A DNA stretch of 64,000 nt from Granulosicoccus sp045106195 (GTDB lineage Bacteria; Pseudomonadota; Gammaproteobacteria; Granulosicoccales; Granulosicoccaceae): positions 14,334 to 78,333 of the forward strand of contig JBGCEH010000062.1 in the NCBI GenBank assembly GCA_045106195.1, given 5' to 3'. Position numbers and translations under genes: made by a program. The notes under the pieces were generated by a model. The model worked only from the letters and a program-made list of their open reading frames with translations. It was not told where the DNA came from and searched no databases. Below are positions 34,562 through 43,847 of this stretch, one piece after another. The first letter of the stretch is position 1; each line of letters begins with the position of its first letter.

Positions 34562-34778
34562 TCATGATGAAAAGTGATCTGGCTAACAAATCCTGATGCC
34601 AGTGGTAAAGATGGCTTGTTATTCTGAATCCCCAAAGGCGCATAGGATTTCAGCGTTAATCCAGCACCTGACGCTCACCACATGTCGTAATCCGGTGAAG
34701 GCGGGATTCCAGTTTGACGTATGCTGGATTTCCGCTCGGTCGAGTTTGATAAGGACTAAGTCAGCTGCCGCGACAGCT

Positions 34779-36173
34779 TTAAGCGCCTAACGAGTCCCGC
34801 GTGTTCAATGGAGCACGTTGTATCGAATCGCGATAGTTGCGTATTCCATCGACAATTGCAGCTGCAAGGCGGTTGCGATAGTCATCGCTTACAAGCCGGT
34901 CAGCTTCTCCAGCATGGCTGAGGCAGCTGATTTCTATTAACGCAGCAGGTGTAAAGCTGCGAGTTAGGACAAAAAACGCCTGCTGTTTGACACCCGCATT
35001 CTGTACGTTCTTGCTGTCAAAGCTCACTTCTGAATAGATGTGTTGTTGAATTGTTCTGGCCAGTCGTGCCGAACCTTCGGTAAAATCGATTTCAACATCG
35101 ACATCGGTGCTGTTGGCGCGGCGAAGTTCACCCTTGGCTTTGTGCTGGGCAGACAAGCTCCTTTTTATGTTCTTGCGACTGGCATAGAAGGACTCAACAA
35201 GATTCACATCGGTTTGCGGCAAGTGGTTGAAGTGCAGCGAAATCACCATGTCTGCCTCACTGCTGTTGATGGCATCCACTCGTTGTTGGCGCGACAAGCC
35301 GTAATCGCGTTGTCGTGTTAGCTGCACATCGATGTCATCGACCTCTGACAGGAACAGCTTGACTCGCTGAGCGATATCCAGCGTCAGATCCTTTTCGAGA
35401 AGACCATTGTATCCCCTGGAGCCTGGATCGGTGCCACCATGACCCGGATCTATTGAAACGACAAACGGTTTCGTGTGGGTTTTTTTCGCTTTGGGATCCA
35501 TGTTAAAGCTCATATCTTGCCAGGCAGATCGCCGGAAGGCCGTTGGGCTCAGTAAGGATCTGAATCCTTGCAGCTCTTGATAGGCTGTCGATACTCTTGT
35601 GAGGTGTGCGGATTTTTTGGCCGGTAAGTCACCGGGTAACTCATCAGCTTTGGTTTTGACTTGAGCCGTGCGCCAGGTTTTCACGGAGGGCAGTCCAACA
35701 ACAAGGTTTGTCATCGAGGATGTATTGCGGCCTGTGTCTTTCGGACTGGCGATCTTGAGAAAAGCAACGTCTACATGGCTGCGTCTGGCCATGACGCGGT
35801 CAACGTCGGTGCTTGGTAAAATAGCGTTCTCAGCAGGTTGATGCACGCTCTTGAAAGAATCTTCGAGGATTGATTCCGGATCCGTTGAGTTCTGTTGCCC
35901 GGGCGTATAGGGTTTAGCAGACTTGTCTTGAATAGACACCTCAGCAGCGATATCTGCGAAGTTTGCTATGGGTAGCTGGTGGGTAACCAACGCTGGAAAA
36001 ATGCTTGAATGTGCCAGGGCCTCGCCACTGACAGGCTTTGCCTGCTTGTTGTCAGTATACGTTGGTATTACCACTGAACCTGATTGGTTACCGGTAGGGT
36101 TCATGGGCTGAGTCAGATATAGAGCAATTGCTATTGCTACAGCACTGAAACTCCTGGCCAGTTTGGTGCCCAT
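34779..36173 (-). CDS. N-acetylmuramoyl-L-alanine amidase (Amidase_3, AmiC-like)
   Basis: Protein of 464 residues with an N-terminal hydrophobic segment (SFSAVAIAIALYLTQPM, signal or anchor) and a long, low-complexity linker to about residue 235. The catalytic domain then reads FVVSIDPGHGGTDPGSRGYN (first zinc His), LLEKDLTLDIAQRV (Glu ligand), MVISLHFNHLP (His ligand), and ALIEISCLSHAGEADRL (catalytic Glu). It cleaves the amide bond between MurNAc and the stem peptide in septal peptidoglycan. The linker is longer than usual and has no AMIN domain that I can recognise. It stands alone. Confidence 0.87.
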   Translation of the reverse strand: MGTKLARSFSAVAIAIALYLTQPMNPTGNQSGSVVIPTYTDNKQAKPVSGEALAHSSIFPALVTHQLPIANFADIAAEVSIQDKSAKPYTPGQQNSTDPESILEDSFKSVHQPAENAILPSTDVDRVMARRSHVDVAFLKIASPKDTGRNTSSMTNLVVGLPSVKTWRTAQVKTKADELPGDLPAKKSAHLTRVSTAYQELQGFRSLLSPTAFRRSAWQDMSFNMDPKAKKTHTKPFVVSIDPGHGGTDPGSRGYNGLLEKDLTLDIAQRVKLFLSEVDDIDVQLTRQRDYGLSRQQRVDAINSSEADMVISLHFNHLPQTDVNLVESFYASRKNIKRSLSAQHKAKGELRRANSTDVDVEIDFTEGSARLARTIQQHIYSEVSFDSKNVQNAGVKQQAFFVLTRSFTPAALIEISCLSHAGEADRLVSDDYRNRLAAAIVDGIRNYRDSIQRAPLNTRDSLGA

Positions 36174-36290
36174 AATCCTGTATCACAAGTATGAAATATC
36201 TGTGATGAGGTATGGCAAATTACATGCCAGTTTGCTAGCACATGATTAGAGGATTGCAAGTTAGCCTTTTGTTGCAGTCATGAAAGTCGG

Positions 36291-37097
36291 TCATTTCTCG
36301 TCGTCAGATTTACCGTGTCGCTTGCGCAGTATCAGGGTTTGCATGGCCCTGCCAACAACCCCGTGCTCGTCAAATAGCAGCGCATCAGCCAATCCAATCC
36401 CGTTTGGTTCCCAATAGCCAACACTTTTTGTGCCCAACCATTCACCGTCTGGATCCCGGTGCAGGACAACGGTCAGATCGGTATTCATGAAGGTGACATC
36501 AGCGGGTTCTGCATTGCGTCCAAATGCGTTGCCGCAGTCAGCTAGCGGACATATGCGCTGAAATGGTGTCGGCGTTTCGTAGTTGAGGAGCGGCACCGTT
36601 TTCAACCACGCAGTCGTTGGCCCCGGTAGTGGCGTTTGACCCTCCGGGTAACGGACCTCAACGCCACACCCGTTGAACGCAGGTTTTTCATGCAGGGTAT
36701 CCCTGATTGGGAAATCGCCCACTTGCGCATCCTCTGGTGATCCAAAACTTCGATGAAAAGTGGGGAGTTCTATTTGCTCGACGGTTGTCAGGTGTAATCC
36801 TGATGCAGTTATCACAACCTTCCCAAGGTTATCTATCAGGCGGGCCTCTGAAAGACTGACGGTTCTGCCTTGCCTCAGAATGGTAGCTTCGACACGGAAT
36901 CCTTCGAACGGTACCGGGCGCAGCAGATTAACAGTCAATCTTGATAGTCTTTGTGCCGGCAACAGTTGTTCCACCGCTCGGGCAAGAAGACCCGTCGGGG
37001 GACCCGCATGACAGGCGTTTTCATCCCACGGCCCACGCGTATGCTGTGTCGGTTGAAACCATTCGTTATTGGTCGAAGTAAAGAAGCTATCACTCAT
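36291..37097 (-). CDS. acyl-CoA thioesterase-like (hotdog fold) protein
   Basis: A 268-residue protein with two tandem hotdog-like halves, as in TesB/4HBT_3 proteins. The N-terminal half includes RGPWDENACHAGPPTGLLAR, SRLTVNLLRPVPFEGF and ATILRQGRTVSLSEARL; the C-terminal half includes FMNTDLTVVLHRDPDGEWLG and ADALLFDEHGVVGRAMQTL. Acyl-CoA hydrolysis is inferred from the fold. The gene lies just after the large uvrA on the minus strand, 15 bases from its stop, so co-transcription is likely but a functional link is not evident. Confidence 0.78.
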   Translation of the reverse strand: MSDSFFTSTNNEWFQPTQHTRGPWDENACHAGPPTGLLARAVEQLLPAQRLSRLTVNLLRPVPFEGFRVEATILRQGRTVSLSEARLIDNLGKVVITASGLHLTTVEQIELPTFHRSFGSPEDAQVGDFPIRDTLHEKPAFNGCGVEVRYPEGQTPLPGPTTAWLKTVPLLNYETPTPFQRICPLADCGNAFGRNAEPADVTFMNTDLTVVLHRDPDGEWLGTKSVGYWEPNGIGLADALLFDEHGVVGRAMQTLILRKRHGKSDDEK

Positions 37098-37112
37098 GAG
37101 GCAGTTAAAACT

Positions 37113-40100
37113 TTACTGGGATAGGATGCCCTTCAAATACGGCGCGGTGCGGGAACGTCTGGATTGTGCAACTTTTGCCGGCCGCCCCTTGGCCACTACT
37201 TTACCACCACCGTTTCCGCCCTCAGGGCCCATATCGATCAGCCAGTCGGCTTCGGCCATGATATCGAGGTTGTGTTCTATGACAATCACCGAATTGCCGG
37301 CATCCACAAGGCGTTGTAGAACGTGGATCAGCTTCTCAACGTCTGCCATATGCAAGCCAACGGTAGGTTCGTCCAGAATGTAGAGTGTATGAACACTGGC
37401 AATCGTCCGTCCTTTTGAATCCTGCACGGCTGGCTTTGCCTTGGATAACTCAGACACCAGTTTTATTCGCTGAGCTTCGCCGCCGCTCAGGGTTCGACTT
37501 TGCTGACCAAGTGTCAAATAGCCCAGCCCGACATCCTGAAGCAGTTTGAGCGAATGATGGATACTCGTGTGGTTGCTGAAGAACTCGACGCTTTGATCCA
37601 CGTTCATCATCAGCACGTCCCCTATGGATTTGTCTTTATAGGTTATTGACAGAGTTTCGTGATTGAAGCGTTGCCCGTCGCAGACCTCGCACAGCACTCG
37701 GACATCGGGTAGGAAACTCATCTCGATCCGTTGCATACCCTGGCCGGCACATTCTTCACAACGTCCATCGCCGGTATTGAAGGAAAATCTGCTGGCGGTA
37801 TAGCCGCGTATTCGTGCTTCGGTGGTGTCCGCAAACAGGCGTCTGATGTTGTCCCAGAAACCGATATAGGTAGCGGGGCAGGAACGTGATGTTTTACCGA
37901 TAGGTGTCTGATCAACTTCCAGCAGTCGCGACACACTCTCCCAGCCGGTTATTTCTTCACAGCCCACGAGGGCCCCGAGCTTGCGACGTGTCTTCTGGGC
38001 GTTAAGTACACGCAAGCTGTCGTGAAGTACGTCCCGCACCAGCGTGCTCTTGCCCGAACCGGACACACCAGCAACGCAAACAAGCTGTCCGAGCGGAATC
38101 TCTACGCTGACCTTCTTCAGATTGTGCAGCGATGCGTTTTTAATGTGCAAGGCATGTTCGGTTTTTTTTCGCGGTGGATACAGCGGGTGTTTCAGCGGAT
38201 TATCCAGTAAGCGCCCGGTGGCAGAATTCGGGTTTTTACGAACCTGCGCAACGGTGCCTGTTGCAACGATTTCACCGCCTCTGACACCAGCGCCAGGTCC
38301 AATATCAATGATGTGATCAGCGCTCTGGATGGTTTCTTCGTCGTGCTCAACGACAACAATGGTGTTGCCCTTGCCTTGCAGTCTCGCCAGCGTGTCTAGC
38401 AGCATCCGGTTGTCACGAGGATGCAAACCGATGGTCGGTTCATCAAGAATGTAGCAAACGCCTTGAAGGTTTGACCCCAGTTGAGCAGCCAGACGAATAC
38501 GTTGAGCTTCGCCACCGCTGAGCGTGGGAGCTGCCCGATCCAGTGATAGATAAGCTAAACCCACTTGCCCAAGAAAATCCAGGCGTGACTGTAGCTCTTT
38601 CAGACTGTCGCGTGCGATAACAGCTTCTCTGTCATTCAATGTTATGTCGGTGAACGTTTTGCCTGCATCCTCGATCGACTGACTGGTATAGTCGGCGATG
38701 TTCCAGTCCTTAAAATAAACTGACAAGGATTCAGGCTTTAAACGCTGGCCCGCGCAACTTGTACATTCTAAGGGTTCTTCATCTTTGCCTTCCCAGCTGC
38801 GTTCTTCACCGGTCTGCTCTTCATCAAAGCCCGGAATAACCACGCCGGTACCAAAACAGTCCGTGCACCAGCCATGTCTGGAGTTGTAGGAGAACATGCG
38901 TGGATCGAGTTCAGGAAAACTGCGCTGACAGCTGGCACAAGCCCGTTGTGTTGAAAACAGTTTTTCATTGCGCGGCGTGCTGCCTATCTTGACCACGCCG
39001 CTACCATAGTCCACGGCGCGTTGAATCAGCAGTTGTAGTTCAGCTTCGTGTTTGACATCGACGAGAATCGATCCGACTGGCAAATCGATGGTGTGTTCCT
39101 TGAAACGATCCAGGCGTGGCCAGTCGGCGGTTGGCTCAGGCTTTCCATCGACACGCAGGTGGTCAAATCCCTTGTTCAAGGCCCATTTGGCAAGATCAGT
39201 GTAGTAGCCCTTGCGATCGACGATGAGTGGGGCGTGCAAACTGACTGTCTTGCCACGATGCTGTTTTATGATCTGGGCCGTTATGGCATCGACCGATTGT
39301 GCTGAAATCTCTACCTCACAATCCGGGCAGTACTGCACACCGAGCTTAACGAACAATAGTCTCAGGAAGTGATAGATCTCGGTCATGGTGGCAACCGTGC
39401 TCTTGCGTCCGCCACGACTGGTACGTTGCTCTATCGCGACGGTGGGTGGTATCCCGGTAATTGCATCAACGTCAGGTCGGGAAGCAGGCTGCACAAATTG
39501 CCTTGCGTAAGCGTTCAGCGATTCCAGATAGCGACGCTGACCTTCATTGAAGACGATGTCAAAAGCCAACGTACTCTTGCCGCTGCCGCTTACTCCAGTG
39601 ATAACGGTGAAGGCGTCACGGGGTATCTCGACGTCAATGTTTTTCAGATTGTGTTCACGCGCTTTGTGCACGTGAATACTGTCGCTTGCAAGAATCTCCG
39701 GTGTCGTGATAATTGAGGTGGCTGGCTCTGAAACCACGGATTGTCTGAGTTTGTCGCTGGCTTTCTGATATTCCCGTAACGATGCTGCGGTCACGCTGCT
39801 CTTGTGCGCCATCACCTTTTTTAAGGTGCCTTTGCATACAATCTTGCCACCGGCGTCGCCTCCCTGTGGGCCTAGATCGATAATCCAGTCAGCATTGGCG
39901 ATAACATCAAGGTTATGTTCGATAACCAGCAGTGAATGTCCTTGCGCAACAAGCTGTTCGAAAGCACCAAGCAGCTTGTCGATATCTTCGAAGTGCAATC
40001 CTGTCGTGGGTTCATCAAATAAGAACAATGTGTGTCCTTCCAGAGTGCGCTTGGACCGTATCATGGCTGCCTGGCCAAGATAGGCTGCCAGCTTCAGGCG

Positions 40101-42641
40101 TTGTGCCTCTCCTCCGCTAAGTGTGGGCACGGGTTGACCAAGTTGCAGGTATCCCAGTCCGACATCATTCAGAGGTTGTAGTGCCGTGAGTACATTCTTG
40201 TTGTCACGGAAGAACTCAATCGCTCGCTCGACGGTCATCTCCAGCACGTCAGCAATGGATTGACCTTGCGCTTCATGCGCATTGAACAGCTTGATTTCCA
40301 GTAGCTCCGGACGATATCGGCGTCCTGAACATTCTGCACATCGCAAGTAGACATCCGACAGGAATTGCATCTCTACATGTTCGAAACCGTTACCCGAACA
40401 CACGGGACAACGCATGCCTGAATTGAAGCTGAAGGCGCTGGCCTTGTAACCGCGGTTGGCAGCTTCCGGTACTTTTTCGAATAGCTTTCTGATCGCTTCA
40501 AACGCACCGGTATAACTGACCGGATTGGATCGGGCAGATTTTCCAATCGGCGATTGATCAACAAGAATGACATCGGAAATCTGCTCGTGACCCTCAATCG
40601 AGTCGTAGGCCTGTGCCAGATCTTTGGGTTTACCCTTGAGGGATGACAGTGCATTGAACAGAGTGTCTTGAATGAGAGTTGATTTGCCAGAACCACTCGG
40701 GCCTGTCAGGCACACTAGACGGTTGAGCGGAATGCTCAGGTCAATGTTTTTCAGGTTGTGTCCGGTGGCACCCTTTAGTACAAGCGACGGCGCATCTCTG
40801 TTCGATCCTTTGACTGAACGTGATGTGGTGTTGAACTTCAGCGTCTTTTCACCATTGAGATACTGCGCCGTCAACGAGCTCTTGTGCGCGAGCAATGCCT
40901 GCGGTTTGCCGTTGAATACGATGTTGCCACCGGCGTTGCCGGGACCGGGACCAATATCGATGATCCGATCGGCTGCCAGCATGAGCTGTGGATCGTGTTC
41001 GACCACAATCAGTGTATTGCCAGCATCACGTAGTCGTTGCAGCACCCGAATGACACGATCCATATCCTGGGCGTGCAGGCCGATACTGGGCTCATCCAGG
41101 ACAAATAACGTATTGACGAGAGAGGTTCCCAGTGCTGTAGTGAGGTTGATGCGTTGCACCTCACCACCCGACAATGTTCTGGATTGCCGATCGAGACTTA
41201 AATATCCGAGGCCCACATCATTAAGGTAGGCCAGACGTGTCCGCATTTCCTTGACCACCATGGTTGTTGCATCATCCTTGTGACCTTGGGCAATTGACTC
41301 GACAAAGGTCCGTGCCCGCTCAAGCGGCAAGCGCATGATGTCAACCACATTGAGACCGGGCAGGGTTTTCATTCTGGACGCAGGAAGCTTACTATCGGGT
41401 GATCGGTAGCGCTCTGTCGGATTGACCACTGTGGCTGCCTGATCCAGAGTACCGACGCGCCAGTTCAGCGATGCCGGCTTTAGCCGTGCACCGTAACAGG
41501 CGGTACACTCGTCATAGCTACGGTATTTGGCGAGCATGACTCTGACGTGCATACGATAGGATTTGCGTTCCAGCCAGTCAAAGAAGCCGACAACGCCATA
41601 CCAGTCGCCTTTACTCTTGACGTCGCCCTCAATGACCCAGCGCTGCTGTTTTGCGGTCATTTTTTCATAAGGGACTTCCATGGGAATGCCTGCTTTCTTT
41701 GCGGCCTTTTCCATATCTCGCTGGCAGACTTTCGACTTTTCGGTTTGGAAGACCTTTACCGCCCCGCCTTTTAATGTTTTGGCGGTATCAGGTATGGCCA
41801 GACGATAATCGACTCCGATGACGCGGCCAAAACCTTTGCACGTGTCGCAGGCGCCCAGCGGAGAATTGAAGGAGAAGCTCGATGGCGTTGGTTCGCGATA
41901 GCTCGTGCCACAGTCATCGCAACGCAATGTCGTCGAGTAGCTTTGCTGCTTTACGGATTGGCGCTCGTCATCAAGCACATGCACGCACAATTTTCCTTGC
42001 CCGTAGCGAAGTGCCGCCTCTACCGCTTCTATAAAGCGACCGCGATTGTCCTGGTTAGTTCGTAGCCGATCCTGAATGACATCGATGGTTTTCTTCGTTT
42101 GCTTGTGCACGCGGGTATATCCCTGACGTGCCAACCAGTCGGTAACTTCCGCAGCGCTGAAATTTTCCGGGATGGGTACCTGGAATGTCACCATGATGCG
42201 CTGTGGCTCAGCTTCGTTAAACCAGGCTAAACTGATGTTTTCAGGCGTGTCCTGCCTGACGGCTTTTCCGCATTCGCCGCAATACAGATCGGCGGTTCGG
42301 GCAAACAGCAATTTTATGTGGTCGTTAAGTTCGGTCATGGTGCCAACGGTCGAGCGAGATGTGCGGACCGGATTTGTCTGGTCAATGGCTATCGCAGGCG
42401 GAATACCTTCAATTCGATCAACTTTGGGTTTGTCCATTCGATCGAGAAACTGACGCGCGTACGGAGAGAAAGTCTCTACATAGCGCCGCTGGCCTTCGGC
42501 ATAGATGGTGTCGAACGCAAGAGTGGACTTGCCGCTGCCGCTGACACCGGTGATGACGATCAGCTCGCCATGGGGCAGGGTGAGGTCGAGTGCCTTCAGG
42601 TTGTTCTGATGCGCGTTCTCGATCAGGATGTGCTTGCTCAT
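37113..42641 (-). CDS. uvrA: double-length UvrA: two tandem excinuclease UvrA units in one protein
   Basis: A single frame of 1842 residues containing two complete UvrA-like halves (about 1-950 and 980-1842), against about 940 for a normal UvrA. Four ABC ATPase sites are present: Walker A GVSGSGKST near residues 33, 1017 and 1528 and GPSGSGKST near 648, with four LSGGE signatures. Zinc-finger cysteine pairs occur in both halves (CDTCKGFG, CPVCSGNG; CTDCFGTG, CEECAGQG). UvrA loads UvrB at DNA damage as a dimer; here the dimer appears pre-fused. The halves differ throughout, so this is an old duplication or a distinct class. A normal uvrA may exist elsewhere. No UvrB or UvrC gene is nearby. Confidence 0.9.
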   Translation of the reverse strand: MSKHILIENAHQNNLKALDLTLPHGELIVITGVSGSGKSTLAFDTIYAEGQRRYVETFSPYARQFLDRMDKPKVDRIEGIPPAIAIDQTNPVRTSRSTVGTMTELNDHIKLLFARTADLYCGECGKAVRQDTPENISLAWFNEAEPQRIMVTFQVPIPENFSAAEVTDWLARQGYTRVHKQTKKTIDVIQDRLRTNQDNRGRFIEAVEAALRYGQGKLCVHVLDDERQSVKQQSYSTTLRCDDCGTSYREPTPSSFSFNSPLGACDTCKGFGRVIGVDYRLAIPDTAKTLKGGAVKVFQTEKSKVCQRDMEKAAKKAGIPMEVPYEKMTAKQQRWVIEGDVKSKGDWYGVVGFFDWLERKSYRMHVRVMLAKYRSYDECTACYGARLKPASLNWRVGTLDQAATVVNPTERYRSPDSKLPASRMKTLPGLNVVDIMRLPLERARTFVESIAQGHKDDATTMVVKEMRTRLAYLNDVGLGYLSLDRQSRTLSGGEVQRINLTTALGTSLVNTLFVLDEPSIGLHAQDMDRVIRVLQRLRDAGNTLIVVEHDPQLMLAADRIIDIGPGPGNAGGNIVFNGKPQALLAHKSSLTAQYLNGEKTLKFNTTSRSVKGSNRDAPSLVLKGATGHNLKNIDLSIPLNRLVCLTGPSGSGKSTLIQDTLFNALSSLKGKPKDLAQAYDSIEGHEQISDVILVDQSPIGKSARSNPVSYTGAFEAIRKLFEKVPEAANRGYKASAFSFNSGMRCPVCSGNGFEHVEMQFLSDVYLRCAECSGRRYRPELLEIKLFNAHEAQGQSIADVLEMTVERAIEFFRDNKNVLTALQPLNDVGLGYLQLGQPVPTLSGGEAQRLKLAAYLGQAAMIRSKRTLEGHTLFLFDEPTTGLHFEDIDKLLGAFEQLVAQGHSLLVIEHNLDVIANADWIIDLGPQGGDAGGKIVCKGTLKKVMAHKSSVTAASLREYQKASDKLRQSVVSEPATSIITTPEILASDSIHVHKAREHNLKNIDVEIPRDAFTVITGVSGSGKSTLAFDIVFNEGQRRYLESLNAYARQFVQPASRPDVDAITGIPPTVAIEQRTSRGGRKSTVATMTEIYHFLRLLFVKLGVQYCPDCEVEISAQSVDAITAQIIKQHRGKTVSLHAPLIVDRKGYYTDLAKWALNKGFDHLRVDGKPEPTADWPRLDRFKEHTIDLPVGSILVDVKHEAELQLLIQRAVDYGSGVVKIGSTPRNEKLFSTQRACASCQRSFPELDPRMFSYNSRHGWCTDCFGTGVVIPGFDEEQTGEERSWEGKDEEPLECTSCAGQRLKPESLSVYFKDWNIADYTSQSIEDAGKTFTDITLNDREAVIARDSLKELQSRLDFLGQVGLAYLSLDRAAPTLSGGEAQRIRLAAQLGSNLQGVCYILDEPTIGLHPRDNRMLLDTLARLQGKGNTIVVVEHDEETIQSADHIIDIGPGAGVRGGEIVATGTVAQVRKNPNSATGRLLDNPLKHPLYPPRKKTEHALHIKNASLHNLKKVSVEIPLGQLVCVAGVSGSGKSTLVRDVLHDSLRVLNAQKTRRKLGALVGCEEITGWESVSRLLEVDQTPIGKTSRSCPATYIGFWDNIRRLFADTTEARIRGYTASRFSFNTGDGRCEECAGQGMQRIEMSFLPDVRVLCEVCDGQRFNHETLSITYKDKSIGDVLMMNVDQSVEFFSNHTSIHHSLKLLQDVGLGYLTLGQQSRTLSGGEAQRIKLVSELSKAKPAVQDSKGRTIASVHTLYILDEPTVGLHMADVEKLIHVLQRLVDAGNSVIVIEHNLDIMAEADWLIDMGPEGGNGGGKVVAKGRPAKVAQSRRSRTAPYLKGILSQ

Positions 42642-43026
42642 GCGTTTTTCATTATGCGGCGTGGTACGTAGTGTACGGATATGCGCAGGTGTGGACTATT
42701 GCTTGTTTAAACCTGCACTTTGTTTTTTCAAATAGGAGGGAGCCAACAGAGGCGACATGACAGGGAGCTTCACAGGTAAACTTGTGGAGACTGGCAACTT
42801 CTCTGAAAAACATGGTTCGGCCGGAGTCGTTCCAGCGCAGGCGGGAACCCAAGTGGATCGCATGGCAGTTCCTCGCCTGCGCGGGGATGACGGAGCGTAA
42901 GACAGGGATTTAAAACAGGAATTAAGGGATCTAATGCGCGCACGGTTAAGTTGAAAGAGGGGACAATGGTTCCCAGATTGTTAACATCCAATTCAAGCCA
43001 GTTAAAGACAGTGTACATTCGAGGCC
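42642..43026. other. intergenic region between uvrA and the PhyH gene
   Basis: About 385 bases holding divergent promoters for uvrA and the PhyH oxygenase, plus one intact copy of the 66-bp repeat at 42826-42891. No SOS box of the CTGTN8ACAG type is visible to me close to the uvrA start, although I could have missed a degenerate one. No gene seen. Confidence 0.5.
42826..42891. repeat. 66-bp paired-hairpin dispersed repeat, copy D
   Basis: Opens GTCGTTCCAGCGCAGGCGGG and closes CCTGCGCGGGGATGAC; same size and arm structure as copies A, B and E. It lies between divergent genes. Confidence 0.82.
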
Positions 43027-43836
43027 ATGCCTTTCACTTTCATACCCGGCTCTACGGCAACACCTCAAGGTGATTTTGTGACTGATATTCCTCAAGCAGT
43101 GGCGGATTTCGAGCGAGACGGGTACTTTGTCGCGCACGCGCTTTTCTCGGCCGATCAGGTGAGAGCCCTGGTGGACCTGATTGACCATTCGCTGAAGCCT
43201 GCTTTAGCGCCGGTGGAGTTCGAGGCCGATGTGCATTATCCGGGCGCACCGTCGTCTCGCACGGCCCCCGGGGGGCAGACGCCACGCCGACTCTTGCATG
43301 CGTTTGGCCGTGATTCCCTGTTCCAGCAGGTGGGCAAACATCCTAAGGTTGTGCAGCTACTCAAAGCGCTCATGAAGGCTGAGCAAATCCGCCTATCTCA
43401 GAATCACCATAACTGCGTCATGACCAAGCACCCCGGGTTCAGCAGTGTGACGAGCTGGCACCAGGATAGCCGGTACTGGCGTTTCGACCGCCGAGAGCTG
43501 GTCAGTACCTGGTTAGCGCTTGGGCCGGAGACGCGCGAAAATGGCGGCCTGCTTGTCATACCCGGATCGCATACGCTGGATTTCGAACCTGGTCAGTTTG
43601 ATGCGTCGCTATTTCTTCGAACCGATCTGGAGGACAACGCCGAGCTCCTCGCGAGAGCCAGAGTTGTCGAGTTGCAACCTGGTGATATGCTGTTTTTCCA
43701 CTCGCGCACGCTTCACGCGGCAGGTCAGAATGAGACCGACAGGGTCAAGCGCTCACTTGTGTACACCTACCGTGCCGAAGATAATCAGCCTATTCCGGAA
43801 ACGCGTTCGGCGGTTTACGAAGATATCCCAGTCTGA
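43027..43836 (+). CDS. phytanoyl-CoA dioxygenase family (PhyH) Fe(II)/2-oxoglutarate enzyme
   Basis: A 269-residue non-haem iron oxygenase. The facial triad is visible: H145 and D147 in SWHQDSRYW and H230 in SRTLHAAGQN. FERDGYFVAHALFSADQVRA near residue 30 is the typical opening, and NGGLLVIPGSHTLDFEPGQF lies after the first triad element. It would hydroxylate a substrate using 2-oxoglutarate and O2; PhyH members act on acyl-CoAs, amino acids or natural-product intermediates. It is followed 11 bases later by a phosphopantetheinyl transferase, which hints at carrier-bound substrates. Confidence 0.87.
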   Translation: MPFTFIPGSTATPQGDFVTDIPQAVADFERDGYFVAHALFSADQVRALVDLIDHSLKPALAPVEFEADVHYPGAPSSRTAPGGQTPRRLLHAFGRDSLFQQVGKHPKVVQLLKALMKAEQIRLSQNHHNCVMTKHPGFSSVTSWHQDSRYWRFDRRELVSTWLALGPETRENGGLLVIPGSHTLDFEPGQFDASLFLRTDLEDNAELLARARVVELQPGDMLFFHSRTLHAAGQNETDRVKRSLVYTYRAEDNQPIPETRSAVYEDIPV

Positions 43837-43847
43837 TCAAAATCATC

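Larger units (their letters stand above)
34330..34778. other. hairpin-rich gene-free region
   Basis: Four hundred and fifty bases without a convincing gene. It contains two strong inverted repeats (arms 34422-34437 with 34457-34472, and 34528-34535 with 34552-34559) and, near 34680-34735, a degenerate trace of the dispersed repeat. An 85-codon minus frame at 34635 covers it but looks like chance. A structured small RNA or a decayed mobile element would fit. Confidence 0.5.

Noticed and set aside
34378..34635. Minus-strand frame of 85 codons over the hairpin region
   Set aside because: It runs through both inverted repeats and has no start signal or motif; the DNA structure explains the region better.
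37113..42641. Double UvrA as two separate genes
   Set aside because: The frame is continuous with no internal stop and no ribosome site noticed at the junction near residue 960-980, so one protein is more likely.
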